This document shows positions 18,644-29,056 of a stretch of 64,000 nt of DNA, piece by piece. Numbering within the stretch: position 1 is the first letter of the stretch; the number at the start of each line of letters is the position of its first letter. This stretch comes from Rhodopseudomonas palustris JSC-3b (GTDB taxonomy: Bacteria; Pseudomonadota; Alphaproteobacteria; Rhizobiales; Xanthobacteraceae). The position numbers and the translations under genes are program-made. The notes beneath the pieces are model-generated. The model saw only the letters and a program-made list of their open reading frames with translations, was not told the origin of the DNA and did not search any database. The stretch is from NCBI GenBank assembly GCA_000504425.1, contig KI632513.1:3034952-3098951 (forward strand), given 5' to 3'.

Positions 18644-20011
18644 ATGGCTGATGAAACCGCGACGCTTGCTGCCTATGTCAGCGCACTCGATCACGACGAC
18701 ATTCCGGCCGAGGTGCGCACGCGGGCCAAGCTGCTGACGCTCGATTTCCTCGGCAGTGCGATTCGCGCGCGCCGCGATGCCGAATCGACGCCGTCGCTGT
18801 TGCAGATGCTGAGCTCGCTGTCGCTCGATGGCAGCGGCCCGGCCACGGTGTTCGGCGACGAACGCGGCTGGACCCCGGCGATCGCGGCACTGCTGAACGG
18901 CGCGCTCGGCCATTCGCTCGATTTCGACGACACCCATGCCGATTCGTCGCTGCATCCATCGGCGCCGGTGGTGCCCGCGGCATTCGCGATCGGCGAACTG
19001 ATCGGCGCTTCGGGACGCGAGGTGCTGACGGCGATCATCGCCGGCTATGAAGTGTGCTGCCGGCTCGGCAATGCGCTCGACCCGACCTCGCATTACGCAC
19101 GCGGCTTCCACCCGACCGCGACCGCGGGTGCTTATGGCGCCGCCGCAGCAGCAGCCAAGCTGCTCAAGCTCAGCCCGGAGCGGATTGTGGCGGCGTTCGG
19201 CGTGTCCGGCAGCCAGGCGGCGGGCTCGCTGCAATTCTTGGTCAATGGCGCCTGGAACAAGCGCTATCAGGTCGGCGCGGCAGCGATGAACGGCGTGATC
19301 GCGGCGACGCTGGCGAGCCACGGCTTTGTCGGCGCCGTGCAATCGATCGAAGGCATTCATGGCCTATTGGTCGGCTACACCGACACGCCCCATCATGACA
19401 AAGCGATCGCCGATCTCGGCACGGTCTATGAGACCATGAAGATCGGCATCAAGCCCTATCCGAGCTGCCGCTATACGCACGCCGCGATCGACGCGCTGAT
19501 CGCGTTGCGCCGCGAGCACGGCCTAACGCCCGATCAGATCCGCAGCGTCGAAATCGGCCTGCACCGCAACGGCATCACGCTGACCGGCGATGCCAGCACC
19601 AAGCGCCATCCGAAAAGCATCGTGGCCGGTCAGTTCTCGATGTACTTCACCGGCGCGCTAGCGCTGGCGCAAGGCAGCTTTGGCTGGGACGATTACGCGC
19701 GGCTTGGCGATACCGAGATCGACGCGCTCGCCGATCGTTTCGAGGTGGTGCAGGACACGCGGCTCGAAGGCCGCACCCATCCGTTCGGCGGCCGGGTGAC
19801 GATCCGCACCGACCAGGGCGTGCTGGAGCGGATCAACGACGATCCGTCGGGCGAGCCGTGCTCATTCCCGAGCGCGGACGCCATGACTGGCAAATTCCTG
19901 CAGCTCGCCCAGCCGGTGCTTGGCGACGGCGCGCAGCGCTTTGCCGATGCGCTGCTGACGCTCGAACAATTCGAGCGCATCGACGGCGTCGCCCGGCTCG
20001 GGCGGCTCTAA
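18644..20011 (+). CDS. MmgE/PrpD family protein
   Basis: A 455-residue MmgE/PrpD-fold protein, the family of 2-methylcitrate dehydratase and related dehydratases or isomerases. Diagnostic segments are LLTLDFLGSAI, the HSLDFDDTHADSSLHPSAPVVPA loop, HPTATAGAYGAAAAAAKLLKL, and IGIKPYPSCRYTHAAIDAL. ATG at 18644 follows GGAATGCGAT; a TTG 12 bases upstream is possible. True PrpD sits with prpC or prpB, which are absent here, so a methylcitrate role is unlikely and the substrate stays open. The gene is divergent from the FUSC gene (162 bp). Confidence 0.85.
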   Translation: MADETATLAAYVSALDHDDIPAEVRTRAKLLTLDFLGSAIRARRDAESTPSLLQMLSSLSLDGSGPATVFGDERGWTPAIAALLNGALGHSLDFDDTHADSSLHPSAPVVPAAFAIGELIGASGREVLTAIIAGYEVCCRLGNALDPTSHYARGFHPTATAGAYGAAAAAAKLLKLSPERIVAAFGVSGSQAAGSLQFLVNGAWNKRYQVGAAAMNGVIAATLASHGFVGAVQSIEGIHGLLVGYTDTPHHDKAIADLGTVYETMKIGIKPYPSCRYTHAAIDALIALRREHGLTPDQIRSVEIGLHRNGITLTGDASTKRHPKSIVAGQFSMYFTGALALAQGSFGWDDYARLGDTEIDALADRFEVVQDTRLEGRTHPFGGRVTIRTDQGVLERINDDPSGEPCSFPSADAMTGKFLQLAQPVLGDGAQRFADALLTLEQFERIDGVARLGRL

Positions 20012-20060
20012 CAGCAGCGGCCCCAATGTGACTCCCCGTCTAAGCAGCGCTGCAAGTGCA

Positions 20061-20097
20061 AAGACGTAGATGGCCGGGACGATGCCCGGCCATGACG
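20061..20097. repeat. Half-unit of the GGCCGGGC palindromic repeat
   Basis: AAGACGTAGATGGCCGGGAC followed by the complementary GCCCGGCCATGACG. Only the right hairpin of the paired unit is present. It lies between convergent genes. Confidence 0.75.
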
Positions 20098-20110
20098 CAG
20101 GCTGCGGCGC

Positions 20111-21418
20111 TTACTTACGCACGCAGATCACCCGCAGCAGCGCGCCATCGGCGCTGCCGGAGCTGCCCTCCAGCGGCGTAACGCCATGCTGGCTGAGAAA
20201 AGCGCGCACCTCATCGCCGCCGCGCAGCGTCGCCTGTTGCGGCTTGAGTTGCGCGAGCCCCGCGAAGCGGCCCTGACGATCAAGCGCCGGCGCGCCGGCA
20301 AAGCCCGCCCCGGGCGAGGTCGCCAGCAGCGCTTCATCGCCCGGTCGTGCAGCGATTAGCTCGGTGCGCACATGGCTGACCGCGCCGCCGCCGCTTTGCC
20401 CCTGCGGCGCGGCGATGCCGACAATCTCCAGCTCGGTTGGCGGCGCGCTGCCGCCGCCGAGCGCCAAGGGTTGCAGGTCCTGCGCGCCATAGATCCGCAG
20501 CAGCGCCAGCTCGCGGGCATTGTCCTCGGCGACCTTGTCGGCGTGGCCGTGCCCGGCGACCACGATCGCCATGCAGCCCTCGACCGCCTGCCGGTCGGTG
20601 AGGATCGCGCCATTGCGATCGACCACAATGCCGGTGGCGTATTCCACCTTGGGGCGCGGCGGCGGACTGGCGGCGACGCCCGCCGGGAACGGCACGAACG
20701 CGCTCGACATCGCCACCGCCACCGGGTCCATGATGCCCTCGGTGGCCTGATCGTACAGCACGGTCAGGATGCGCACCTCGCTGTCCTTGGCGGCGCCGCG
20801 CACATAAAACTTCTTCAAACCCTGCATGCCGGACACCACGAAGAAGTCCGGCTTGACCACGCTGTATTGCACGGTGCGGCCTGGGGGCTGTTTCTTCTCC
20901 TGCTCGGCGAGCGCGGCGAGATTGGGCGCGGCCTCCTTGCGGCGCGTCAGCAGCAGCTGAATGGTGCCGCTCGACGAACTCCATTTGGCACCATTGGCAT
21001 CGGCGCTGTGCTGCGGCACCAGCTTGCTTGGCACGCCGAGCCGCACGCCGCTGATCGGCTCGGTGAGCAGCTTCCAGCCGACATTGTCCTGCGCGGTGCG
21101 TGCCGCGGCAGCGAGCAAGGCGCGCTCCGGCGCGGTCAGCGTGCCGGACGGCTTGCCGCCATTGTCGCGCTGAAACGCCTTGATCGCCGCGACCAGCCGT
21201 TCAGAGGCTTCGCCATTGATCACGCCGTTGAAATGCCCGGTCCAGACCAGATCGGACTGCAGCGAAAGCCGATCGGCCTGCGCCTTGTCATTGCTAGGCG
21301 GCACAGAAGCGGCAGGGCGAGCCTTGGCGGCCGCAATGGCGGGCGGCGGGCTGCTTTGCGCGTTGGCCGCGCCGGCCGCCGCGATCACGATCAGGGTTGC
21401 GGCGAGGCTCATTCTCAT
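20111..21418 (-). CDS. Secreted trypsin-fold pseudo-protease with N-terminal peptidoglycan-binding-like domain
   Basis: A 435-residue exported protein (signal peptide 1-20). Residues 50-105 resemble a peptidoglycan-binding/DUF module (VNGEASERLVAAIKAFQRDNGG style repeat unit). Residues 250-420 align by eye with DegP/trypsin-like domains, but each catalytic position is changed: NHVV is replaced by RQAVEG (His to Gln), DLALL by ELALL (Asp to Glu), and GNSGGP by GFAGAP (Ser to Ala). It should therefore be proteolytically inactive and may act as a binding or scaffold protein. ATG at 21418 (or 21412). It is divergent from the MoeB-like gene. Confidence 0.8.
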   Translation of the reverse strand: MRMSLAATLIVIAAAGAANAQSSPPPAIAAAKARPAASVPPSNDKAQADRLSLQSDLVWTGHFNGVINGEASERLVAAIKAFQRDNGGKPSGTLTAPERALLAAAARTAQDNVGWKLLTEPISGVRLGVPSKLVPQHSADANGAKWSSSSGTIQLLLTRRKEAAPNLAALAEQEKKQPPGRTVQYSVVKPDFFVVSGMQGLKKFYVRGAAKDSEVRILTVLYDQATEGIMDPVAVAMSSAFVPFPAGVAASPPPRPKVEYATGIVVDRNGAILTDRQAVEGCMAIVVAGHGHADKVAEDNARELALLRIYGAQDLQPLALGGGSAPPTELEIVGIAAPQGQSGGGAVSHVRTELIAARPGDEALLATSPGAGFAGAPALDRQGRFAGLAQLKPQQATLRGGDEVRAFLSQHGVTPLEGSSGSADGALLRVICVRK

Positions 21419-21551
21419 GACAATTCCCGCGGTCGCGCTCAGAACCCGCAGCTAAGCACACCGTCTTGGTCGGCGACAACGGCCTGCGGGTTCAGCGATT
21501 GCGCCGCGCGCCCCGTCGAACAGGCCCGTCGAACAGGAATGTCACGGCATC

Positions 21552-22352
21552 ATGCTGAGCCCCGCTGAACTCGAACGCTATGCCCGCCACATCGTGCTGC
21601 AGGATGTCGGCGGCCCCGGCCAGGCCAAGCTGCAACAGGCCGCGGTGCTGGTGATCGGCGCCGGCGGCCTTGGCGCGCCGGTGCTGATGTATCTGGCGGC
21701 CGCGGGGGTCGGCCGGCTCGGCGCGGTCGATGACGACACGGTGTCGCTGTCCAATCTGCAGCGTCAGATCATTCACGGCACGCCGGACCTTGGCCGGCGC
21801 AAAGTCGACAGCGCCGCCGAGCGGGTGCAGGCGCTCAACCCGCATGTGCAGTTCGTCGGCCATCCGCTGCGGCTCAATGCCAGCAACGCGCTCGAATTGT
21901 TTGCCGACTACGATCTGGTGATCGACGGCTCCGACAATTTCGCCACGCGCTATCTGGTATCCGACGCCTGCTATCTGGCGCGAAAACCGCTGATCACCGG
22001 CGCGCTTGGCGCGTTCGACGGCTCAGTGACCACGATCCGCGCCCATGAGCGCAACGCCGCCGGCGAGCTGAACCCGAGTTATCGCTGCCTGTTTCCGGAA
22101 CCGCCGCCGCCCGGCGCGGTGCCGACCTGCCAGGAAGCCGGCGTGCTCGGCGCGCTGGCCGGCATGATCGGTTCGATGATGGCGCTGGAAGCGATCCGCG
22201 AGATCGTCGGCTTTGGCGACAATCTGGTCGGACGGCTGTTGATGATCGACGCGCGCGCGATGCGCTTTGAGACGCTGCGCTATCGGCGCGATCCGCAAAA
22301 TCCGCTGAGTGGCGATGCGCCGACCATTGTCGATCTGAGCGGCCATCGCTGA
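21552..22352 (+). CDS. moeB: MoeB/ThiF/HesA-type adenylyltransferase
   Basis: A 266-residue E1-like enzyme that adenylates the C-terminus of a small sulfur carrier such as MoaD or ThiS. The nucleotide loop is VIGAGGLGAPVLMYLAAAGVG, the catalytic Arg/Asp region is DDDTVSLSNLQRQIIH, and DGSDNFATRYLVSDAC is highly typical. SYRCLFPE is the conserved loop after the active site. The zinc-binding CxxC pairs of E. coli MoeB are missing: the first is PSYRC with one Cys, and the last reads PQNPLSG where DCPxCG is usual. That is common to some alphaproteobacterial forms, so it may be functional without zinc. MoeB versus ThiF cannot be settled from context. Confidence 0.85.
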   Translation: MLSPAELERYARHIVLQDVGGPGQAKLQQAAVLVIGAGGLGAPVLMYLAAAGVGRLGAVDDDTVSLSNLQRQIIHGTPDLGRRKVDSAAERVQALNPHVQFVGHPLRLNASNALELFADYDLVIDGSDNFATRYLVSDACYLARKPLITGALGAFDGSVTTIRAHERNAAGELNPSYRCLFPEPPPPGAVPTCQEAGVLGALAGMIGSMMALEAIREIVGFGDNLVGRLLMIDARAMRFETLRYRRDPQNPLSGDAPTIVDLSGHR

Positions 22353-22382
22353 CGGCGCGCTCCAGGTCGGCGCGCCGCGCGA

Positions 22383-23384
22383 TCACAGCATGTTGGGCAG
22401 CACGCGATCCGGCGGCTTGTGATTGTCGAGGAAGGTGCGGATGTTGATGATCACCTTCTCGCCCATCTCGACCCGGCCTTCGATGGTGGCCGAGCCCATA
22501 TGCGGCAGCAGCACAACCTTGCCCTGCTGCGCCAGCCGGATCAGTTTCGGGCTGACCAAGGGCTCATGCTCATAAACGTCGAGCCCGGCGCCGGCGATGT
22601 CGCCGGCTTCGATCAGCTTGATCAGGGTCTCTTCGTCGATCACCTCGCCGCGCGCGGTGTTGACGACATAGGCGTCCTTGCGGATCAGCTTTAGCCGGCG
22701 CGCCGACAACAGATGGAACGTCGCCGGGGTGTGCGGACAATTCACCGAGATGATGTCCATCCGCGCCAGCATCTGGTCGAGGCTGTCCCAATAGGTGGCG
22801 CCGAGTTCGTCGGCGATCTTGGGCGCGACCGGCTTGCGGTTGTGATAGTGAATCTGCAGCCCGAAAGTGCGGGCGCGGCGCGCCACCGCCTGGCCGATCC
22901 GGCCCATGCCGATGATGCCGAGCCGCTTGCCGCCGAGCCGGCGGCCGAGCATCCAGGTCGGCGACCAGCCGGGCCAGTCCTGACCGCCGGGCAGCAAGGA
23001 TGCGCCTTCGATCAGCCGGCGCGGCACCGCCAGGATCAGCGCCATGGTCATGTCGGCGGTGTCTTCGGTAAGCACCTTGGGCGTGTTGGTGACGGTGATG
23101 CCGCGGGCATGGGCGGCGGCGACATTGATGTTGTCGATGCCGTTGCCGAAATGGGCGATCAGCTTCAGCTTGCAGTCGGGCTGCTGGAGCAGGTCGTCGG
23201 TGATCTGGTCGGTCACCGTCGGCACCAGCACGTCGGCGGTCCGCACCGCCTCGGCCAGCTGATCGGCGGTCATCGGCACGTCGTCGAGATTGAGCTTGGT
23301 ATCGAACAGTTCCCGCATCCGGGTCTCGATCGAGTCCGGCAGTTTGCGGGTCACGACAACCAGAGGCTTTTTCTTAACCGGCAT
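22383..23384 (-). CDS. D-2-hydroxyacid dehydrogenase (glyoxylate/hydroxypyruvate reductase type)
   Basis: A 333-residue NAD(P)-dependent D-2-hydroxyacid dehydrogenase. The Rossmann motif is GIIGMGRIGQAVARRA; the catalytic Arg is in NTARGEVID, the Glu in YEHEP and the His in LLPHMGSAT, in the usual order. The C-terminal MGEKVIINIRTFLDNHKPPDRVLP resembles GyaR/GhrB glycerate dehydrogenases. Start at 23384, with AGCAGGAC just before ATG. It reduces glyoxylate or hydroxypyruvate (family knowledge), linking to photorespiratory or serine metabolism. It is divergent from the SH3 gene over a 382-bp structured region. Confidence 0.9.
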   Translation of the reverse strand: MPVKKKPLVVVTRKLPDSIETRMRELFDTKLNLDDVPMTADQLAEAVRTADVLVPTVTDQITDDLLQQPDCKLKLIAHFGNGIDNINVAAAHARGITVTNTPKVLTEDTADMTMALILAVPRRLIEGASLLPGGQDWPGWSPTWMLGRRLGGKRLGIIGMGRIGQAVARRARTFGLQIHYHNRKPVAPKIADELGATYWDSLDQMLARMDIISVNCPHTPATFHLLSARRLKLIRKDAYVVNTARGEVIDEETLIKLIEAGDIAGAGLDVYEHEPLVSPKLIRLAQQGKVVLLPHMGSATIEGRVEMGEKVIINIRTFLDNHKPPDRVLPNML

Positions 23385-23532
23385 GTCCTGCTCTCAAGTG
23401 AATTCGGGAGATCGCTCGTCAGATCAGCCCTCAAGACGGGCGAAGCTCGAATTCGGCACTCCTCGTTCAGTCCTCGTTAACCCGGTTGCTCGAAACTCCG
23501 CCACAGCGGTCGCGGCGTCATCGAACGGTGAC

Positions 23533-23621
23533 CTTGGGTTTTTCTTGCGGAGCACCGTTGCTGCGGGCCTCCGATATTGGGTCCTCTCTAGCAGAAGGTT
23601 GGCCCAAGACAAGAACCCAAG
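23533..23621 (+). ncRNA. Candidate structured RNA (three-way junction)
   Basis: The 382-bp divergent region between a 2-hydroxyacid dehydrogenase and an SH3 gene can fold. CTTGGGTT and CTTG (23533-23547, three-base bulge) pair with CAAGAACCCAAG (23610-23621). Inside this, CGGAG (23548) pairs with CTCCG (23569), and TTGGGTC (23577) pairs with GGCCCAA (23601). Together they form a closed helix with two inner hairpins. The strand is uncertain; plus is listed because it would be the leader of the SH3 gene. I do not recognise a named family. Confidence 0.35.
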
Positions 23622-23766
23622 AGGCTGAGCCCGAACATTCGAAGCCTGGGAATTCAGCGGCGATAACCGAAGGATGCGACGCAGCAATGCCGTGCTTTGC
23701 GTGCGGCCGGCGCCCTGGATTCGGTCGGCCGAGGATGGAGTACCAGTTTCGCGAGGAGGTAAGGGT

Positions 23767-24291
23767 ATGGTTGTGGGGCGTGTGACGGGTTTGCTGGTGG
23801 TGGCTGCCGCAATTTTGAGCGGGCTGCCGACGGCTTCTGCCGCCAAAGACGCGCCAACCTCGGCCAGCGGCCTGCCGATTCCGCGCTATGTCAGCCTGAA
23901 ATCCGATCACGTTAACGTCCGCGCCGGCCCGACCAAGGATAACGACGTCGCCTGGGTCTATACCCGCTCCGGACTGCCGGTCGAGATCACCGCGGAATTC
24001 GAGAATTGGCGCCGGGTGCGCGATTCCGAAGGCGCCGAGGGCTGGGTGTACCATTCGCTGCTGTCCGGCCGCCGCACCGCGGTGGTGACCATGAAGAACA
24101 AGGACGAGCTGGCGCCGATCTATGACCGCGCCGACCCGAAAAGCGCGGTCGCGGCCCGGCTGCAGGTCGGCGTGGTGGCCCAGATCAAGCAATGCGCCTC
24201 CGGCTGGTGCCGGATCACCGGCAACGGCTTTGACGGCTGGATCCAGCAGGAGCGGCTGTGGGGCGTCTATGCCGATGAGAAGGTGAACTGA
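23767..24291 (+). CDS. Secreted SH3-domain protein
   Basis: A 174-residue exported protein. Signal peptide about 1-26 (ending ASAAK). The mature part has two bacterial SH3-like modules: YVSLKSDHVNVRAGPTKDN to WVYHSLL, then DRADPKSAVAARLQVGVVA to GWIQQERLW. ATG at 23767 has an ideal AGGAGGTAAGG directly upstream, deciding the start over a longer frame that begins at 23674. Bacterial SH3 domains of this kind bind peptidoglycan or metal. Its upstream region carries the possible structured RNA. The specific role is unknown. Confidence 0.88.
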   Translation: MVVGRVTGLLVVAAAILSGLPTASAAKDAPTSASGLPIPRYVSLKSDHVNVRAGPTKDNDVAWVYTRSGLPVEITAEFENWRRVRDSEGAEGWVYHSLLSGRRTAVVTMKNKDELAPIYDRADPKSAVAARLQVGVVAQIKQCASGWCRITGNGFDGWIQQERLWGVYADEKVN

Positions 24292-24321
24292 CGCGGCGAA
24301 CGGTCGCGGCGCCGTCCACAC

Positions 24322-27042
24322 TCAGCGTTTCGGCAGCTTGGCCTGCAGCGCGTACAGCGCCTCCAAAGCCTCGCGCGGCGACATCTCATCGGGATGCAGG
24401 CCGCGCACCGCCTCGATCAATTGCTCAGCTTCGGACGGCGGTGCCGGCTCGGCCGGCGCGCGCGCGGTCAGCGCAAACAGCGGCAGATCGTCGGCCAGCG
24501 CCCGCACCGACTGGCCGCGATCATTGGCTTCGAGCTTGGCCAGCACCGCCTTGGCGCGGCTGATCACGCTCGGCGGCAGCCCGGCCAGCTTCGCGACCTG
24601 GATGCCATAGGAGCGATCGGCCGAGCCCGGCATCACCTCATGCAAGAACACCACCTCGCCGTGCCATTCCTTGACGCGGACGGTGGCGTTGAACAGCCGC
24701 GGCAGTTTTGACGATAGTGCGGTCAGCTCGTGATAATGGGTCGCGAACAGAGCGCGGCAGCGATTGGCCTCGTGCAGATGTTCGATCGCGGCCCAGGCGA
24801 TCGACAGACCATCGAAGGTCGCGGTGCCGCGGCCGATCTCATCGAGGATCACCAGCGCCCGGTCGCTGGCCTGATTGAGGATCACCGCGGTCTCGACCAT
24901 TTCCACCATGAAGGTCGAGCGGCCACGCGCGAGATCATCGGCGGCTCCGACCCGCGAGAACAGCCGATCGACAATGCCGATCCGCGCCCGCGACGCCGGC
25001 ACGAATGAGCCGATCTGCGCCAGCAGCGCGATCAGCGCATTCTGGCGCAGAAAAGTCGATTTACCGGCCATGTTCGGGCCGGTCAGCAGCCAGATCTGCC
25101 CGGATTGCTGGCCGGGCGCCGGCGACAGATCGCAGGCATTGGCGATGAACGGCTGGCCGTCGCGCTTGAGCGCCTGTTCCACCACCGGATGGCGGCCGCC
25201 TTCGATCGCAAAGGCCAGCGAACTATCAACCTCGGGGCGCACATAGTTGTCGTCGGCGGCGAGCTTGGCGAGCGCCAGCGTCACGTCGAGCAGCGCGAAC
25301 GCCTGCGCGGCGGCGCGCAGATCATCGCCGGCGGCGATCACCATCGCCGCGAGTTGCTCGAACACTTCCAGCTCGAGCCCAAGCGCGCGTTCGCCGGCAT
25401 TGGCGATCTTCGCTTCGATTTCGCCAAGCTCGGCGGTGGTGAACCGCACCTGCCCAGCCAAGGTCTGGCGGTGGATGAAGGTGGCGTTGAGCGGCGCCGT
25501 CATCAGCCGGTCGCCATGCTGCGCGGTGACTTCGACGAAATAGCCGAGCACATTGTTGTGCCGGATCTTGAGCGTCTTGATGCCGGTGTCTTCGGCGTAG
25601 CGCGCCTGCATCGCCGCCACCACCTGGCGCGAGGCGTCGCGCAGCTCGCGCGCCTCATCGAGCGCCGGCAGATAGTTGCTACGCACAAAGCCGCCGTCGC
25701 GCTTCAATAGCGGCAGCTCCTCGGCGAGCGCCCTGGAAAACTCCTGCGCTAATTCGCGCGACGGCCGCCGCAGCGCCGCGGCAGCTACCCGGATTTCCTG
25801 CGGCAGTTCGGCGAGCGTGCCAAGCTGCGCCAGCGCATCATCAGCAGCAAGCACGCCGTCGCGCAGCGCGGCGAGATCGCGCGGGCCGCCGCGCCCGACC
25901 GACAGCCGCGCCAGCGCGCGCGACATATCGGGCGCCACGCGCAGCGTGGAGCGCAGACTGTCACGCAGCATCGGTTCAGCAACAAACGCCGCCACCGCGT
26001 CGAGCCGGTGCGCGATCGCCTCGGCATCGGTGAGCGGTGCCGCCAGCCGCTGCGCGAGCAGCCGCGAGCCGGCCGCGGTCACGGTGCAATCGATGGCGTC
26101 GAGCAGCGAGCCGCGCCGTTCGCCGGCCAGCGTGCGCGTCAATTCCAGATTGGCGCGGGTTGCCGGATCGATCGCCATGGTGGCGCCGGACAATTCGCGC
26201 GAGGGCGGCGACAGCGGCGGCTTCTTGCCGAGCTGGGTGCGCTCGACATAGGTGATGCAGGCCGCAGCCGCGGTCGCTTCCAGCCGCGACATCGCGGCGA
26301 GGCCATCCATGGTGGCGACCGCGAAGTAATCACACAGCCGCCGCTCGGCGGTGGCGGAATCGAACACATCGCGGGTCAGCGGCGTCACCGCCGCGAGTTC
26401 GCGCAGCAGCGGGCCGTAATCGGGATCGCTATAGAGCGCGTCGGTGACGATCGCTTCATTGGGATTGATGCGCGCCAGCGTGGCGGCGAGTTCCGGGCCG
26501 CTGCATTCGGTGACGATGAATTCCGAGGTCGAGATGTCGATCCAGGCGAGCCCAATGCGGTCGCCGCCCGCGGCCTTGGCGCGCGCGATCGCCAGCAGAT
26601 AGTTGTTGGCGCGGGCGTCGAGCAGCGTGTCTTCGGTGAGCGTGCCCGGCGTGATCAGCCGCACCACGTCGCGACGCACCACGCTTTTGCGGGCGCGCGC
26701 CGCGGCCGGATCCTCGGTCTGCTCGCACACCGCGACGCGGTGGCCGAGCGCGATCAGCCGGTGCAGATAGTCGTCGGCGCGCTCAACCGGCACGCCGCAC
26801 ATCGGAATGTCCTGGCCAAGATGCTTGCCGCGCTTGGTCAGCGTGATGCCGAGCGCGCGCGAGGCGACCTCGGCGTCGTCAAAGAACAGCTCGTAGAAAT
26901 CGCCCATCCGGTAAAACAGCAAGAGCCCCGGATTGGCGGCTTTGATCTCGTGATACTGCTCCATCATCGGCGAGACGCGCGCAGGCGGCTCCGCGGCGAG
27001 GACGGGCGGGGGCGAAGAAGATACGGAAGGCTCGATCGTCAT
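24322..27042 (-). CDS. mutS: DNA mismatch repair protein MutS
   Basis: A 906-residue MutS, the mismatch-recognition ATPase. The mismatch-probing motif [11 protein letters not shown] contains the Phe-Tyr-Glu wedge near residue 47; the ATPase domain has Walker [15 protein letters not shown], Walker [11 protein letters not shown] and the ATHYHEL signature; the C-terminal MutS tail ends [12 protein letters not shown]. Length and domain order are normal. ATG at 27042 lacks a strong ribosome site. A 101-bp hairpin repeat begins only 15 bp upstream, so the mutS leader or promoter must run through it. It acts with MutL (not in the window). Confidence 0.95.
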   Translation of the reverse strand: MTIEPSVSSSPPPVLAAEPPARVSPMMEQYHEIKAANPGLLLFYRMGDFYELFFDDAEVASRALGITLTKRGKHLGQDIPMCGVPVERADDYLHRLIALGHRVAVCEQTEDPAAARARKSVVRRDVVRLITPGTLTEDTLLDARANNYLLAIARAKAAGGDRIGLAWIDISTSEFIVTECSGPELAATLARINPNEAIVTDALYSDPDYGPLLRELAAVTPLTRDVFDSATAERRLCDYFAVATMDGLAAMSRLEATAAAACITYVERTQLGKKPPLSPPSRELSGATMAIDPATRANLELTRTLAGERRGSLLDAIDCTVTAAGSRLLAQRLAAPLTDAEAIAHRLDAVAAFVAEPMLRDSLRSTLRVAPDMSRALARLSVGRGGPRDLAALRDGVLAADDALAQLGTLAELPQEIRVAAAALRRPSRELAQEFSRALAEELPLLKRDGGFVRSNYLPALDEARELRDASRQVVAAMQARYAEDTGIKTLKIRHNNVLGYFVEVTAQHGDRLMTAPLNATFIHRQTLAGQVRFTTAELGEIEAKIANAGERALGLELEVFEQLAAMVIAAGDDLRAAAQAFALLDVTLALAKLAADDNYVRPEVDSSLAFAIEGGRHPVVEQALKRDGQPFIANACDLSPAPGQQSGQIWLLTGPNMAGKSTFLRQNALIALLAQIGSFVPASRARIGIVDRLFSRVGAADDLARGRSTFMVEMVETAVILNQASDRALVILDEIGRGTATFDGLSIAWAAIEHLHEANRCRALFATHYHELTALSSKLPRLFNATVRVKEWHGEVVFLHEVMPGSADRSYGIQVAKLAGLPPSVISRAKAVLAKLEANDRGQSVRALADDLPLFALTARAPAEPAPPSEAEQLIEAVRGLHPDEMSPREALEALYALQAKLPKR

Positions 27043-27056
27043 GGCGGCCGGACGCT

Positions 27057-27157
27057 AGAGCTTTTTCGGTTCTGATGGAATCAGAACCGAAGCTCTAGCT
27101 TGATGTTTTGACGCGTTTTCTTGACGCGAACCGGCATCCACTTCGCTCGAAAACGCT
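27057..27157. repeat. 101-bp hairpin repeat, copy 1
   Basis: Begins AGAGCTTTTTCGGTTCTGAT and ends in TTCGCTCGAAAACGCT. Five substitutions separate it from copy 2 at 40643-40743, with no indel. The first 40 bases form a hairpin: GAGCTT and CGGTTCTGAT pair with ATCAGAACCG and AAGCTC around a GGA loop. Confidence 0.85.
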
Positions 27158-27303
27158 TATCAAGAATTGCCGCCGCGATCACGGCCCGGCTGGGTTATCC
27201 AATGCCGATGCACGCTCGCTCCAGCAATTCGGCCCATGCTTAGCGGCTCGGCGCTCCACGATGCGCCGCTTGACCCGGTTCCGCCGGAAGACGCGCGAAA
27301 AGC

Positions 27304-27516
27304 CTACGAGGCGGCGCTCGCGGGCGGCTGCTGCTCGTCCTGCTCGGGCGCCATTTCCAGCTTGAGCCGGCCGCCGCCGCAACTCAGCGAGATCGATTGC
27401 GCCGGATGGCCGTTGTTGCAGGAGCCGGACCCGTAGAAATGGTCCTTGTGATTGTCGGGCATGCCGCAATCGACGATCATCCGGCCGCAGGATGGACAAT
27501 AGGCTTTGTGGGACAT
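27304..27516 (-). CDS. Small Cys-rich protein, possible zinc ribbon
   Basis: A 70-residue protein beginning MSHKAYCPSCG. Cys7-x2-Cys10 and Cys17 with later His and Cys (HKDHFYGSGSC, LSCGGG) could make one zinc site. The C-terminal 20 residues are Gln/Pro/Ala-rich and probably disordered. ATG at 27516 is preferred because GGAGAAACTGTC precedes it; the longer frame adds 24 residues unlike this type. It is divergent from the thiolase gene. I know no function for it; a small regulatory or chaperone-like protein is possible. Confidence 0.6.
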   Translation of the reverse strand: MSHKAYCPSCGRMIVDCGMPDNHKDHFYGSGSCNNGHPAQSISLSCGGGRLKLEMAPEQDEQQPPASAAS

Positions 27517-27705
27517 GACAGTTTCTCCACATAGCGATTGCACACGGGATGGTTGTGACAGGCTACATCCAAAACCCGGAACCGGCAATCAGTCCCGTGG
27601 ACTCAGCGGCGCCGCGTCAGCCGTTTGACGCCTTTGGCCGCGCTTTTTACAAATCGCGCCGCATCCGCCAGCAAGTGCGGACCATGACAATGAGGGAGCA
27701 GCACG

Positions 27706-28911
<1,206 letters not shown>

Positions 28912-28936
28912 GACCTCCGGCCGAGAGCTTGTGACC

Positions 28937-29026
28937 CGTCATACCCGCGCTTGTCGCTTGTATCCACGTCTTAAAAGCCTAGTAAGTTCAAAGACGTGGA
29001 TGGCCGGGACGAGCCCGGCCACGACG
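28937..29026. repeat. Palindromic repeat, GGCCGGGC type (paired unit)
   Basis: CGTCATACCCGCGCTTGTCG, a CCACGTCTT spacer, then AAAGACGTGGATGGCCGGGA and GCCCGGCCACGACG. Lies between the thiolase gene and oxyR, which converge. Confidence 0.8.
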
Positions 29027-29056
29027 CGCGTGGAGAGGTGGGGCATTCGCTGGTGA

